Below are positions 27,736 through 45,161 of a DNA stretch of 64,000 nt, one piece after another (within the stretch, counting starts at the first letter, position 1; every line of letters starts with the position of its first letter). Below the pieces are notes generated by a model. The model was given only the letters and a program-made list of their open reading frames with translations. It was not told the origin of the DNA and ran no database searches. The translations under genes and the position numbers were made by a program. The stretch comes from Panulirus ornatus. Its lineage: Eukaryota; Arthropoda; Malacostraca; Decapoda; Palinuridae. The stretch covers positions 9,529,403 to 9,593,402 of the forward strand of contig NC_092250.1 in the NCBI RefSeq assembly GCF_036320965.1, written 5' to 3'.

Positions 27736-30689
27736 GTAAGTGTAACAGGACGGAGCACTAATGTTCCTGGGTTCATATTAATGTTTTGACGATGGTATCG
27801 ACCGTAATAGAGTGATATGATATCCTGCATCATTGAAAGTCAATGTTAATGTGAGGCGAGTTTCTCAAATGTGTATTGAACGGCTCACTGTTGTGGTGGG
27901 TGGGATGAATGTGTGGGTTGAGTGATATAAGCCATGGCAGAGTCGGTGTTGTGGTAGTAAACATCTACAGAACGATGCTTTTGCTTTCATTTGCATTAAT
28001 ACTAATGTTCTGGGATGGTCTTCACAATATTGCCTTACATACGTCTGCCTTTTTTTCTTTTTACTTCTTGAGAGTAAACTTTATTTGATTTCTTCTACTT
28101 CACACTCCTATATCCCTAAAAAGAATACATTTTTCCTTTTCTTTTTCATTTTGTGACTTTTGGGGTGAAAAACAAAGCATTCTGATTAAATGAAGAGCTT
28201 TTAGATTACATGTGTTTTCTACCATAATCCGTCAAAGCATCTAGTTTAACCCTTAAATGATACAGGCATATTAATGATAAATATATCCTCCACTTTATCC
28301 TGGAAACACAACAATGAATATCACAAAACCTTATACCCAGTAGCAGATGTTTTACAGGTACTACAATAATCGTTATGCTAAGCACTTGCTCCGTATGTAT
28401 ACATAGGCCTAAATTGATTGTTATGTAATGCGACTCAAATGCCTGGGATGGCTTTTCTTCCACCTCTCTCAAAGTAATTGTGGGATCAATGCTTTCTGCT
28501 TTCTTTCTCAAATCTCCCACTATCACCCTGTATTCACTCACCCCTTACCATCCAGTATGATCTGTTTTTCCTACTTCGTCCGGCTCTAGAAGTGTTATGT
28601 GGATCAAGCATCCCTCACCATCTAATGTGATATGGTTTACTTTCCTTCCTCCGCTCTAGAGGTATTATGTTTGGAACAACGGAGTTCGGTCCTGGTGTAT
28701 GGGTTAACTTAAACAAAAGTGGTCTCACCCTGAGTGATGGGTCAGGAAAAGTTGGCTAAACTTTGATTGCTCTCTATGGATCTCAAGATATATATAATTC
28801 AGTAAAATGATATTAAAAAGAAAATGTGTACCAACTTTAGAAGTATGAGCGCAAAGCTGAATGAATTAACAATGCATATCTCTACTGTGAAAAGGAGCTC
28901 TTGTCTGTTTGTCAGTCCGTGTTTCTCGTGCAGACAAGGCAAGAAAGGTACCAGACACACCATAACTAACCCCAAAACACAGTCATTAATAATTCATCCA
29001 ACTTCAACAGTATAGAAAATGCTGGCTGCTAGGATGAAACAGGTTCGGGAGTATGGGAGGTATAGAGAAGAAAAATGGTGAAGCAAGTGCTTGGAACCAC
29101 TGAACAATGCTAACAGTAATCCAGAGTGTGGTGGCCGAGAAGGGAGGAAATGGTGATGATGAGAGCAGGTGTGGTGACCAGAGTGGAGAGTGGCAGTGGT
29201 GGTGAGGAAGGATGTAGTATCCAGGGAGGGTGTGATGACCAGGATGGGAGAACGTCGAGGTAATGAGGGAGTGTGTGGTATAACATACTCGTGTTTGATA
29301 GTATTGTCAGAATTGTCATATATCAAAGCAATGATGTAGATCTTTATTAATATGCAAATAATCGCTTATTAGTAGAATTCGTGCTAATTATATAGGTTTA
29401 ATTAGAATTGAGTACATATGACAGAAGATGGTGTTATGCTTTTATATCAATGACAGTCTAAATGTAACTAGGTTTCATGAAAGTCACGACGATGTGATGA
29501 ACTTTTATGTAACTCAACCAAAACAAATGATCGAATGATATAGACCTGGAAAATAGTGCATGAAAAATGATAATCCTTTGATAGGAGGGATTACAATGGG
29601 ATGATTGTACAAATCAAAAACCCTAGCATTAACTGGGATTCCTTGGAATATGACCTCGAGGAAATCAGACTAACTGATAAAAGAATTTTCATAATTACCA
29701 GTGCAAGGCAAGTCCAGTGCAAGGCAAGAATATATTAGATCTCTGCTCTCCACCAGTGGGTCGATGGATCCGATGAAAATGGCTCTTCTAGATGGAAAAA
29801 TCCAACAAACATAATAACAATGACCTTTTAAGTGACAGAGCGTAGAGTGTCTTGTTCAGTAAAAGTGATGGTTGGTTGGTCGTTTGGGCTTTAGTCCTAT
29901 CAACTGCCAGGGTCATAGTGGCCGTCAACGTAGGCTACATCCAACAACCGAAAAATCTTTAACACCTTCTTCAGGAGTTAAAGATAATTGTATGACCACA
30001 TATACTCCCACTATGCATGTGGCCCAAGTAGAAAAATCATATTTCTTGTCCTCGATGACTCCGAGGGACTAATTTGAAAAAAAAAAGTTGAAATATGTGT
30101 ACCACAAAAGCACACAAGTCAAATACTTTGGTTATCATGAACAGGAATAATTACTATGAGAAAATTTCTTAAACACGACCTGATACATACAGAAAATTCC
30201 ACTCCAACTCCATAGACAGAATTAAAAGAAAGTTCATCAAACAATTCAGTGTTGCTGAATAAGACACACGACCTCATCAAAGAGTTCAGTGTTCAAAATA
30301 CCCTTCCTCATTTTTGTGGTTTATTTAGGACACATTATAGTCTATTAAGACTAACTGCAATCTCAGTACGTTTAGTAACATAAAATCTATCAAGATGAAT
30401 AGTAAAATCATTATCACCCATTTTGGTATAGTCTCTTTGGTATAGTTTCTTTCATACGTAGGCCCCATTCCCCGCGTCAGCAAGGAGCGACACGAACGGA
30501 CGAAATACCTCAGACAGTAGAATTCGAACAACTTTAATTTAAGTGGGAGCGGGTGTGTTAGCGATTAGGATATGGAGCCCATGATAAAGAAGTAATGAAC
30601 AACATGGTCGTTGCTGGTCATTTCCCATCAATCACACAACAAACAGTAGTCTACTTTTTACCAAACTTAATTGGCAAAAATAGAGGAAC
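27736..30689. other. Intron of the Ig gene; no gene, one degenerate minisatellite
   Basis: First part of the 4.63-kb intron 27736-32365. Contains a degenerate GTGG-rich minisatellite-like stretch (about 29125-29275, units such as gtggtgaccagagtggagag) and a tiny 14-bp direct repeat (cagtgcaaggcaag) near 29700-29730. No conserved open frame was seen. Confidence 0.55.
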
Positions 30690-31797
30690 ATGAAACACAA
30701 ATGTAGTGCAACGAAAACTGTATTCGATCCCGGGGTGGCAGATACGATGCGTTTTGGATGTGGAGGTGCGCAAAGTGAGAGTATCATGACACGGGGTTTG
30801 GTAAAAAGGGAAGAGGTGGTCAACGCTCTGTGTAAGAGAAAAATTGGCAAAGTGATGAAGTGGAGGGAACTGCTGTTGGATTTCTTAACTAGCTGATTTG
30901 CTAGTTAGGACGTCCAGTGTATATGGCTCATAATGAGGTGCCCAAGGATTGGCGGAATACCTGTTTTGCGCCATCGTATAAGGGTAATGGGATAAAAGTG
31001 AATGTTCGAATTACGGAAGTATAAGTTTGTTGTGTGTACCATGCAAGTTGCAAGGGAAACTGGTTAGTGATACGGTGGATGCATGCTCAGAGTATCAAAT
31101 TATGGAGGAGCTATCTGGTTTTAGAAGTGACAGAGAATGTGGGTATTACGATCTCCCCTGAAGAATTTGTGTGAAATATTTAGAACAACAAAAGGATTCG
31201 TGTGTCATTTATGGATCAGGAGATATCGTATGTTAGGGATGATAACGATTCGTTTTAGGAATGTGTTAAGAATAAACAGTGTAAGAGGAGCGCTACTATA
31301 AGCAGTGAAGAACTTTTATCACGAGAGTAAGGCAAATACGGAAGGAAGAGGAGAGGGTGAGTGGTTCCAGGTGAGGGTGGAGTTGTGGTGGAAGTGGATG
31401 ATATAACCTTGATAACTTAATCTGTTTATTGACGGGGCGATGAGGGAGGGAAACAAAGGGGTTTATTAAAAAAGAGGCAAGTTTGTGGTCAGTTGATGTT
31501 AGGGTGTGAGACCTGAGAAGTGAGGGCTGATGACACAGCTCTGGTGGCAGATTCAAATGAGAAACTTCAGATGCCGATATCTGAGTTAAGGAGACTTTGT
31601 GAAAGGAGAAAATTGAGAGCAAATGGGAATATGAGGAAGGTTATTGGTTTTAGGAATGAAGAGAGATGGATATTATGATTAGAAATTTAAATGGAGAGAA
31701 CCTGGAGGATGTGGTGTGTTTTAGATGCCAGGGAGTGGATATGACATTGAATGAAGCCATGAAAGCTAATGTGAGCCACAGGGTAGATGACAGCTAG
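30690..31797 (+). mobile_element. RTE-type LINE, copy H (ancient, heavily decayed)
   Basis: Only traces remain, but they are in the correct order. First come a gatcccggggtggcagatac stretch matching the FDDRVADI block and GLVKREEVVNAL (near 30800). The aaggattggcgg match to EDWRN is near 30945. Later come [13 protein letters not shown] (about 31530-31565), LCERRKLRAN and LNGENLEDVVCFR (about 31690-31725), and finally KANVSHRV near 31770. Many stops and indels. It is the oldest RTE copy in the window and sits in sense orientation inside the Ig-gene intron. Confidence 0.75.
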
Positions 31798-32200
31798 AGC
31801 GAATGAGGCTAATTCTTTGTCTGTTTCTGGTGCTAGCTCGGGGAAACGGCGAACAAGTGGGAAACATATATATATATATATATATACAACACAAACTTCC
31901 AGCAGACAGGATCGAACCCAGGACCTCTGCGTGGCAGGCAGGAACGCTACTGCAAGGCTATGATTGCCCATCACAGGGAAATGACCAGTCTAGACCCTGT
32001 TGCTCACCAACGTGAGACGACGGGTATTCGATAACATAGCATTTGTATTGTCATTTCCTTGTTAGGTGATCATAGCCTAGCAGTAGCACTCCCATCTGCC
32101 ACGGTCCTGGGTTCGAGCCTGGCTGTTGGAGGTTTGTATGTTCTTTGAAAGTGCGCGATCATATGCACTTTGTTCGTGTGTATACATAGATATATGTAAG
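31798..32200. mobile_element. Composite SINE with inverted tRNA-like heads (second locus)
   Basis: Begins with a degenerate tail-like sequence (gtctgtttctggtgctagctc, about 31822-31845) and a short (TA)n. An inverted tRNA-like head follows (about 31887-31968), then a spacer with the conserved 30-nt hairpin (31995-32024), and a direct tRNA-like head (about 32070-32135; tagcctagcagtagcac A box, gggttcgagcctgg B box). The layout is the same as at 19547-20076, with clear divergence, so the inverted pair is an architecture of the family and not a one-off rearrangement. Confidence 0.7.
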
Positions 32201-32365
32201 TATGTACCTCCGTGTATTATGACTTCATATGTATCCGTGTGTATTTTAGGAAGCAGATATGGAAACTCTGGAATGGAAAAGCAGAATAAGTGAGGGTGAA
32301 AGCAAGAATGAGAACGAGAGGATTTCTTGTACTGATCTATAGCCATTCCCTCTGCAATTCCTCAG

Positions 32366-32554
32366 TGTCGCCGGTGAGCATCAGCGTGTCTGGCGTGGGC
32401 GAAGGCACAGGTACAGGTGAATTGATACAACGGGTCAACGGGGCGGTGGTGGAAGCTCGGGCGGGGCGACACTTGACGCTGGAGTGTGTGGTGAGGGACG
32501 CCAGACCCGCTCCCAGTGTAGTCTGGTACAGGAATGGCGTTACTCTTCTCCATG
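32366..32554 (+). CDS. Nephrin/Sns-like adhesion protein, exon encoding the first half of the next Ig domain
   Basis: A 189-bp exon. Acceptor: ccctctgcaattcctcag before 32366. Donor: GTAAGT from 32555. Phase 1 at both ends, so it continues the previous exon in frame. It reads SPVSISVSGVGEG, a Gly/Thr-rich linker, then AGRHLTLECVVRDARPAP and VVWYRNGVTLLH. The LxC...W pair gives the first Cys and core Trp of a C2-type Ig domain. The second Cys is in the next exon, so this domain is split over two exons, as is common in the family. Confidence 0.88.
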
Positions 32555-32913
32555 GTAAGTAGGCATCATAAAATCTGTTCAGAAAGCCTCACACTGTGAT
32601 TATTGTGCTTCTTGCAGTATTGTTATGATAGCGTACGCTTATACTGATATACTTTCTCCTGCAGGCGCGTGTTTCATGAACAGGGGCACTGGAATTATAC
32701 TAGCACATATAGTGCTATCCACATAGTATAACACTGGATTACCCACAGAATTCAATCTCGATCATATAAACTAATTTCAGGCACAGTACGAATATAAACA
32801 TGTTATATACATGTGCCCTACATCTCTCGCCAAATCTAGCTCTCCTTTTCCTGGCATGTGACTCATTTTCTCTCCGTAATGCAGTATAGTAGTGTTTGTG
32901 GAGAGTGTATCAT

Positions 32914-33038
<125 letters not shown>

Positions 33039-33329
33039 TGTCACGCGAGGGAGGTCATATCTGATCCCCTCATCACATTTAAAACGACCACAAGTAGTCG
33101 TCAGGTCAAAGGGTCTCTTCATACCTTGGTCAAAAAAGACCGGTCACCAGATCATGCCACCAGTCTCGCACAGAAATCATTCGAAGATAACAAATGGACT
33201 TTACATGAACAAAAGTTCCATCCGAATCAAGATAGCTGAAGTGCATGATTTAGTAAACAGTGAACACGGTATTCTTGGATGAAATCAGAAATATTTCTGA
33301 ACACGAAAAAAACGAAGTGATTATAGCGG

Positions 33330-34577
33330 AACTGTACTTTTTGTAAAAGCTTCATCTAAACCTCAGCTAAACTCAGACTACACCTGTGTGTTCATATTAG
33401 CACAGAACTTTCCAAACTTTACAATAAACGTCGTCTGTAGAAGCCCTAGTCAGCCAACACATAGCGACACTCATGTACGAGAGTTTGCAACGAGCAATAG
33501 TGGATAAAGACTCGATCATTCTTGGAGATTTTGTCTTTCCAGAAATTCCACCAGCGAACTATATCTGGTGTAGAAAGTGAATCTGTTTGACTTATCAACT
33601 TTGTCGACGACAGTTTTCTCAACCAAACCGACACCGAACCGACGAAGAAAGCTATTACACTTGCTTTTGTTCTTACATACCCGTGTTGGAGAGCATCTTG
33701 GTCTTGTGATATAACATGTTTGGGTCGGACATAATTATCAAAACCGACTTCCCTCAAATCAGTTTATTACTTCTAACTTTATAAAAGCGGATTCTAATGG
33801 GTTGCCCGACGCATTATAGTCTCATCCTTATTGGTTAATGCCTAGAGTAATCATGGGCCATTTTTAAGCGTCATTTTATACACCATCAAACCACATTCAT
33901 TCCCATGCAGGAAAGAAGCAATAAAACCAGCAACAAGCCTGAATACTACTCCCAAGAAATTGCAAGAGTTATACGGCGCAGAAATAAACTCTACAAGCTT
34001 AAGAAATCAGACAGTGACCCAAACATTGCAACGCTATGTAAGTCAGGAGATAGGTGAAAATTCTCATAGTAATGCCAAGAGAGAATACAAGGTGAGTATT
34101 GCAAGAGATAGTAATAGAGATCCTAAAAGACTTCACAGATATGTCAGTAAGAACTGTATAAGTACTGGAATAGGGCCCTTAATAAACGAGAATGGGGAAC
34201 ATATTGTGGACGAAAAAAGTATAGTAACAACCTTGAACAAGTTTTTTAGTTATGCTTTATTCTTGGAAGCAACGACACGAATTTTGAGACAGTGATGGAT
34301 AGCATTCACACGATACCAGAATTTACTGTCACAGAGTATTGATGCAGGTTAAGTTGAAGACTCGATCCTGATCGTTTCTATCCACGAGTAATCAAAAACG
34401 TCAAACACGATGTTGCGAGACCGCTAACCTACATTTTCAATAAATCTCTCCAGGATGGAATGGTACTACAGGACTGGAGTCTGTCACTCCTATATACGGA
34501 AAGGGAAGCTGCAAGATACCTGTCAGTTACCGTCATATTAGCGTCACATTATTAATATGTAAACTTCCCGTAGTCGA
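33330..34577 (+). mobile_element. CR1/L2-like LINE, 5' half (interrupted, decayed)
   Basis: Decayed non-LTR element unrelated to the RTE family. In different frames there are endonuclease traces: INVVCRSPSQ, a SIILGDFVFPEI-like stretch near 33505-33550, then VGEHLG near 33695. A linker follows at 33960-34295 (REYKVSIARDSNRDPKRLHRYV and IGPLINENGEHIVDEKSI) of the kind found before the RT of CR1/L2/jockey-type elements. The RT start is near 34420-34580 (PLTYIFNKSLQDGM, ICKLPVVD). The reading stops at 34577, where a DNA transposon is inserted, and resumes at 36868. Confidence 0.72.
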
Positions 34578-34581
34578 TTAT

Positions 34582-34615
34582 CACTGGTCAACAAAATTCT
34601 TACTTTTTTTGTCCC
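34582..34615. repeat. Left terminal inverted repeat of the DNA transposon
   Basis: The first 14 bases equal the inverted last 14 bases of the element. The inner TTTTGTCCCA also matches. Confidence 0.85.
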
Positions 34616-34839
34616 ACGAATTCAACTAGGTGGATCTTATAGTACTTTTTACGCTGAATTCGAATCTGGTTTTAGAATCTTTCTATCAGGTATGGTTTCA
34701 AAGAAACAGAACAATTAGATTATACGATCAGTATATATTACTCATTCATAGATAAGGTTGGTATTACACTTAAAATCTTACCTCTAAGATGTAGAATTGT
34801 ACGTTTTCCGGCTATACTTGGCCTCAGGAACATCCCTCC

Positions 34840-36422
34840 TCTGTCTCCAGCAGTAATTTGCTAGCATAGAAGGGCGACACTTTCCTTGGTACCGGTTTTC
34901 CTATGTCCAAAACGTCCTGGTAAAATCTTTCGTCATGCTCTTCACTGACTGACCCAAGATTTTCTTGAAAAAAGTGCGAGTCTAAAAAGTGAATATTAGA
35001 CCCATATTGCAGCCCAGAGGTATATATGAAGTTAGTAGATCTTTTACATCACAGAAATTTTCTGATCTGTGATTCCCAAAAAAATCTTTGCAAACTCCCT
35101 TAAATGATAGCTATGCAGTTTTTTTAACTTCATTCGGCTCTTCATCAAACTTTTCCTCTTGAAGCTGTTCCCTGATCTGTGGTCTTACAAAAATACCCTC
35201 CTTGATTTTTACATTACTGATTCTGGGGGTTTTATTCCTCAAATAAGTGAGTCCATGGACGAAGTTCTTCATCAACCTGAGCTTAATGTGCAAAGGAGGC
35301 AGAAATATTTTCTCAGGATCACCAAGAGGAGGATTGATGACATTATTCTTCAATGGAGTCAGTTATGTTCGTTTTGGCCACACATTCTTTACATAATGAA
35401 TTTTCTTGTCCCGTCTGTCCCACTCACAGAGGAAACAACAGAACTTCATGTAACCAAGTTGCATTCTGAGTAAAAGTGCCACAACTTTTGTCACCACATA
35501 CACTCCACTTAAAGTCCCCATATTTAGTTTCTTCTAAAAGAAGCTTCGTGTTATTATACGATTCCCTCATGTTAGCAGCGTGAGCCAGATGAATGGAGAG
35601 GAACTTATATCTGTTGTGGTGTAGAACTGCTTTCAGGCTTACTTTTGATGAGTTAATAAACAAGCGCCACTCACCTGTGATATATTCGTGGCTAAGTGCC
35701 TCTATAACAGAACGAACATCTTTACAAAACACCAAACCATCTCCATGGAGAAGAAATATTTAAAAACGACTTGGCGATTACGGTAAACAGAAACTTTAGT
35801 TTCATTCTGGAGAAGATTCCAGCCGTTTAACCCGGAACCCAAAAGCTTAGCTTGCTTCTTAGGCAAATTTAAATCGCAGACGAGATCATTACGATCTTCT
35901 TGACTCAGGAAATGTGGTTCACTTGAAAGAAAGTTTGCTTCAAATGTTGGATACATATTGTCCTCTACCTGATCTACTTTCTCATCACCAGACTCATCGT
36001 CACTCAGTGGCATGTTTCTTGGAGGTTCTGGCACAGGTAATTCCTGATTGTGAGGTACTGGCATCATAGCAGATGGTAAATTAGGATATGTAACAGTATG
36101 CTTTGATTTTGATGTTATACCATTCATATTTGTCAGGCAAAAGTAGCAATGCGAAGCGTGATCTTTGAGTTCTTTCCAAATCTTAGGAATAGCAAAGGCA
36201 TACAGTGTGAACCCTTTGCCCATGTTGTGAGAAGCCTGACACATGTGACGCGACAAATATGGGGCCCATCTCTTATCCTGGTTGGTCATCTACTTTACAA
36301 CCAAAGTAATGCTCATAGCATGTTTTTAATGAGAGTGTGAAAGAACGTTTTTGCGATATGAATGTTAGTTCACCGCAGATGTAGCAGAAAGAATTCGGAC
36401 AATTTACACAGTTTCTTGGCAT
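34840..36422 (-). pseudogene. Broken gene of the DNA transposon (putative transposase family, function unknown)
   Basis: Likely start ATG at 36422 (MPRNCVNCPNSFCYICGE, a Cys-rich zinc-finger-like N-terminus). The gene continues over frameshifts. KCYEHYFGCKV is near 36310. Next are CYFCLTNMNGITSKSKHTV (about 36155-36095), PSAMMPVPHNQELPVPEPP and an acidic DDESGDE stretch. Then EWRLFINSSKVSLKAVLHH (about 35675-35620), WSVCGDKSCG, FLPPLHIKLRLMKNFV (about 35305-35260), IFVRPQIREQL, and remnants near 35100-34840 (NLGSVSEEHDERF-like over frames). From memory, this order of blocks is a protein type seen in many repeated copies in arthropods and cnidarians, usually unannotated. The terminal inverted repeats here argue that it is transposon-encoded. 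At least three frame breaks make this copy dead. Identity of a catalytic triad was not established. Confidence 0.72.
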
Positions 36423-36836
36423 TATAATGGTGGATGGGGCATCAGCATAACACTTGAATAAACAAAAGCACAATCTGTCCACAGAGTGAAAAAGACACTG
36501 TTTACACGTTGGGTTCTGGCATGCAACTGCCAGAGAACTGCTTCTCAGGAGTTAGCATGTTTGAACATCCCAGTATTCCAAGTCGTGTTCTGTAGGCCCC
36601 TGATGACTCATTTATCTAGGTTTGTGCTATCAAAAGCAGGCTATTGCACTCCACAAACAATGAAAATATCTGTTTTTGTTAAACTTTTTGTTTGAAATGA
36701 TCCGTAGAGCAGTGGTACATATACACTGTACGTAATGATATTCGAGTGTGCTGGAACAAAAATAATGTGGGTGATAGAGAAATTCTGAAAACATTTGGAT
36801 TCAGCGCGCAAAAATACATCAGAAATTTTTTTTTTC

Positions 36837-36863
36837 ATGGGACAAAAAATTTGTTGACCAGTG
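36837..36863. repeat. Right terminal inverted repeat of the DNA transposon
   Basis: Inverted counterpart of 34582-34615, followed by the TTAT duplication. Confidence 0.85.
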
Positions 36864-36867
36864 TTAT

Positions 36868-37870
36868 TAGAGATAAGATCGTAGTCTATATGGAACAACA
36901 CACTCTGATCATGCCTTAAAAATCTCCTTGAATTTTATCATGAATTATGCAAAACAAACAACATGACAAAAGTTATGGTTATTATACTATTGGAATTCTA
37001 GAAAGCATTCGACAAAGTCCTCCACGTTAAATATTTGGGTTTACTGGTTGCACTGGAAACTGGACAAAAGCCTGGTTACGTGATACGATGGTGAATCATC
37101 ATCATTGTGGTCATCCGTTATTAGTGGAGTCACCCAAGAATCCCTCCTTGAGCCCATGCTTTTCTTATTATCAACGATATTGACGTGAGGCTGAATAATT
37201 CAAAGGCCAAATTTGCAGATTACAGATATCAGCAATGCCATATTAACTGAAGAAGATAAGCTAAGATTACAGGAGGATGTAGATGAAATGGCTGAATGGC
37301 TTAGGAAATGGTAAATGCCATTTAATGTTAATAAATGTCGGCTGTTACAAGTAAGAAATCTCAATAGAAATTCGATTATGGACTGATGGGCTATACGGTA
37401 GAAACCCCTAGTTTGAGGGATCAAGGGGTCACTGTCTCCAACAACTTCAAATTCTCTCAGCATTGTAATGAAGCTGCTAAGACAGCAAAGAGGATGTCAG
37501 GAAACATCATTTACAAAATTAGAGGCAGTGCAGCGAAGAGCAACTAAATGTGTTCTCCCTAGGCAAGAGGCGTCTCCAGGGAAAATTATAGTTTTAGAAT
37601 AGTAATAGGATTCAACAACGTCCAAATTGAAAACTTCTTCACAGTAGCGCCAGCATTATCAACGAGAAGATATGAACCAAGACTTGGAGGTCACCGAAGA
37701 AATCTGAGCTGTACGAAATTAATTTCTTACCAGTGACTAACTGATGCGTGGAATAGCTCCCAAAGAATTTTGTTCAGAGCAACAAACTTAATATCTTCAA
37801 AAACAGGTGTGATCGTCAATTGTTACTCTCCAGTATTGAATGATTCATTTCATCGGTCATCATAACGTTG
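36868..37870 (+). mobile_element. CR1/L2-like LINE, 3' half of the interrupted element
   Basis: Continues the reverse transcriptase of 33330-34577: IRDKIVVYMEQHTLI at about 36868-36915, a degraded motif A region, then GVTQESLLEPMLFLL-like and NDIDVRLNN (37120-37205). WLRKWQMPFNVNKCRLL is at about 37295-37350, HCNEAAKTAKRMSGNI at 37460-37510, and the CR1-type C-terminus with RRYEPRLGGHRR and DAWNSSQRI ends near 37850. Frames change several times and the catalytic FADD is not intact (KFADYRYQQ-like). Old and inactive. Confidence 0.75.
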
Positions 37871-41766
<3,896 letters not shown>

Positions 41767-41949
41767 CAGACCTGCACAGTGAGGAGGTGGAGGTGTCTCA
41801 GCATCCTCGAAGGTGGAGCGTTCGGAGCCGTCTGGTGGTGCGGGTTGAGGCGGAAGACCACGGACAGCAGTACTCCTGCCGTGCTCTCCATCCCGCCCTC
41901 AAGGACTCTCCTACCTCCCTTGTTGCGTCTGTCACCCTGGCAGTCCTCC
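41767..41949 (+). CDS. Nephrin/Sns-like adhesion protein, exon completing the second Ig domain
   Basis: A 183-bp exon with acceptor ttgccag before 41767 and donor GTGAGT from 41950, again phase 1 at both ends. It reads DLHSEEVEVSQHPRRWSVRS, LVVRVEAEDHGQQYSCRALH (DxGxxYxC motif with the second disulfide Cys), PALKDSPTS and VTLAVLR. Joined to 32366-32554 it gives a complete Ig domain. The CxAxHxAL pattern followed by a strand ending VTLAVL points to the Sns/Hibris/nephrin side of the IRM family more than to Kirre/Rst. Further Ig exons, the transmembrane segment and the tail must lie downstream, but none was recognised up to 64000. Confidence 0.87.
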
Positions 41950-41964
41950 GTGAGTAACCTGCAG

Positions 41965-42200
41965 TGACACTCGTCATCACTCCTGACACATATACACTCT
42001 TGGCCAACCTCTCCTCACTCATCTGCCCCATATGTCCAAACCATATCAGTAAACCTACTTCAGCTCCAACAACTACATTCTTCTTACCACAACACTCACC
42101 TACTCTGTCATGTCTTCTTTCATCGATACTCCTCACACCACATATATTCTTCAGGCCCATGCTTTACATCCATACAACACCGTCAAACGTATTGGCTGGA
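41965..42200 (-). mobile_element. RTE-type LINE, copy I (C-terminal fragment, diverged)
   Basis: Minus-strand remnant with ICGVRSIDE (compare MCGVRWFDR), VGECCGKKNVV, LIWFGHMGQMSEERLAKSVYV and the start of the following VSG block. It is old and lies only about 15 bp inside the intron after the 41949/41950 donor. Confidence 0.8.
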
Positions 42201-42597
42201 ACAGCGAGAGCGGACGATAATGTCCCGTCGTGCCGGGCGCCTCATACCTAAAGCGGCAAAGATTTCATTGGGCAGACAAGGAGTAGCCGCCCACCTTTTT
42301 CATCTCCTATTGGTCAATACTATTTCTCCTGATCATGGACCTTGTTGTACGTTTCTCACACTTGGGAATCTAACATCAGTCACGAAATAGAGAGTTACTA
42401 TATCTAAGGAGAATTCAACGAATGATTTCAGTTTGAGTTTGGGTTTACCCTTATTCGAAACTTTGACCAGCTTATGGGCAACTTACCCGAGCAGGATAAG
42501 AGGACTTTTAAACGAGTGAAAAACCAATAGTAAGAATGAGTAAAGTGCTCAAATAGCAGCTATATTCAATGAAACATGTTTCAGATATCTCCTGCCC
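42201..42597. other. No recognisable feature
   Basis: Single-copy-looking sequence between the RTE fragment and a (TA)n array. Confidence 0.4.

Positions 42598-43101
<504 letters not shown>

Positions 43102-43162
<61 letters not shown>
43102..43162. repeat. (TA)n between head-to-head short elements
   Basis: About 60 bp of TA repeats forming the centre of a roughly 560-bp inverted repeat. Confidence 0.97.

Positions 43163-45078
<1,916 letters not shown>

Positions 45079-45153
<75 letters not shown>
45079..45153. repeat. (TA)n microsatellite
   Basis: About 75 bp of TA repeats between the 3' end of copy J and the 5' head of copy K. Confidence 0.98.
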
Positions 45154-45155
<2 letters not shown>

Positions 45156-45161
45156 GTAGAC

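Larger units (their letters stand above)
34582..36863 (-). mobile_element. DNA transposon with terminal inverted repeats and TTAT target duplication
   Basis: A 2,282-bp element. The left end (34582) starts CACTGGTCAACAAA and, after an insertion-like difference, reads TTTTGTCCCA. The right end (36863) is the inverted match, ending gttgaccagtg. TTAT flanks both sides (34578-34581 and 36864-36867). Removing the element and one TTAT brings the two halves of a CR1/L2-like reverse transcriptase together at a conserved position. The single gene inside is on the minus strand and is broken (see 34840-36422). I cannot assign a named superfamily. Confidence 0.8.
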
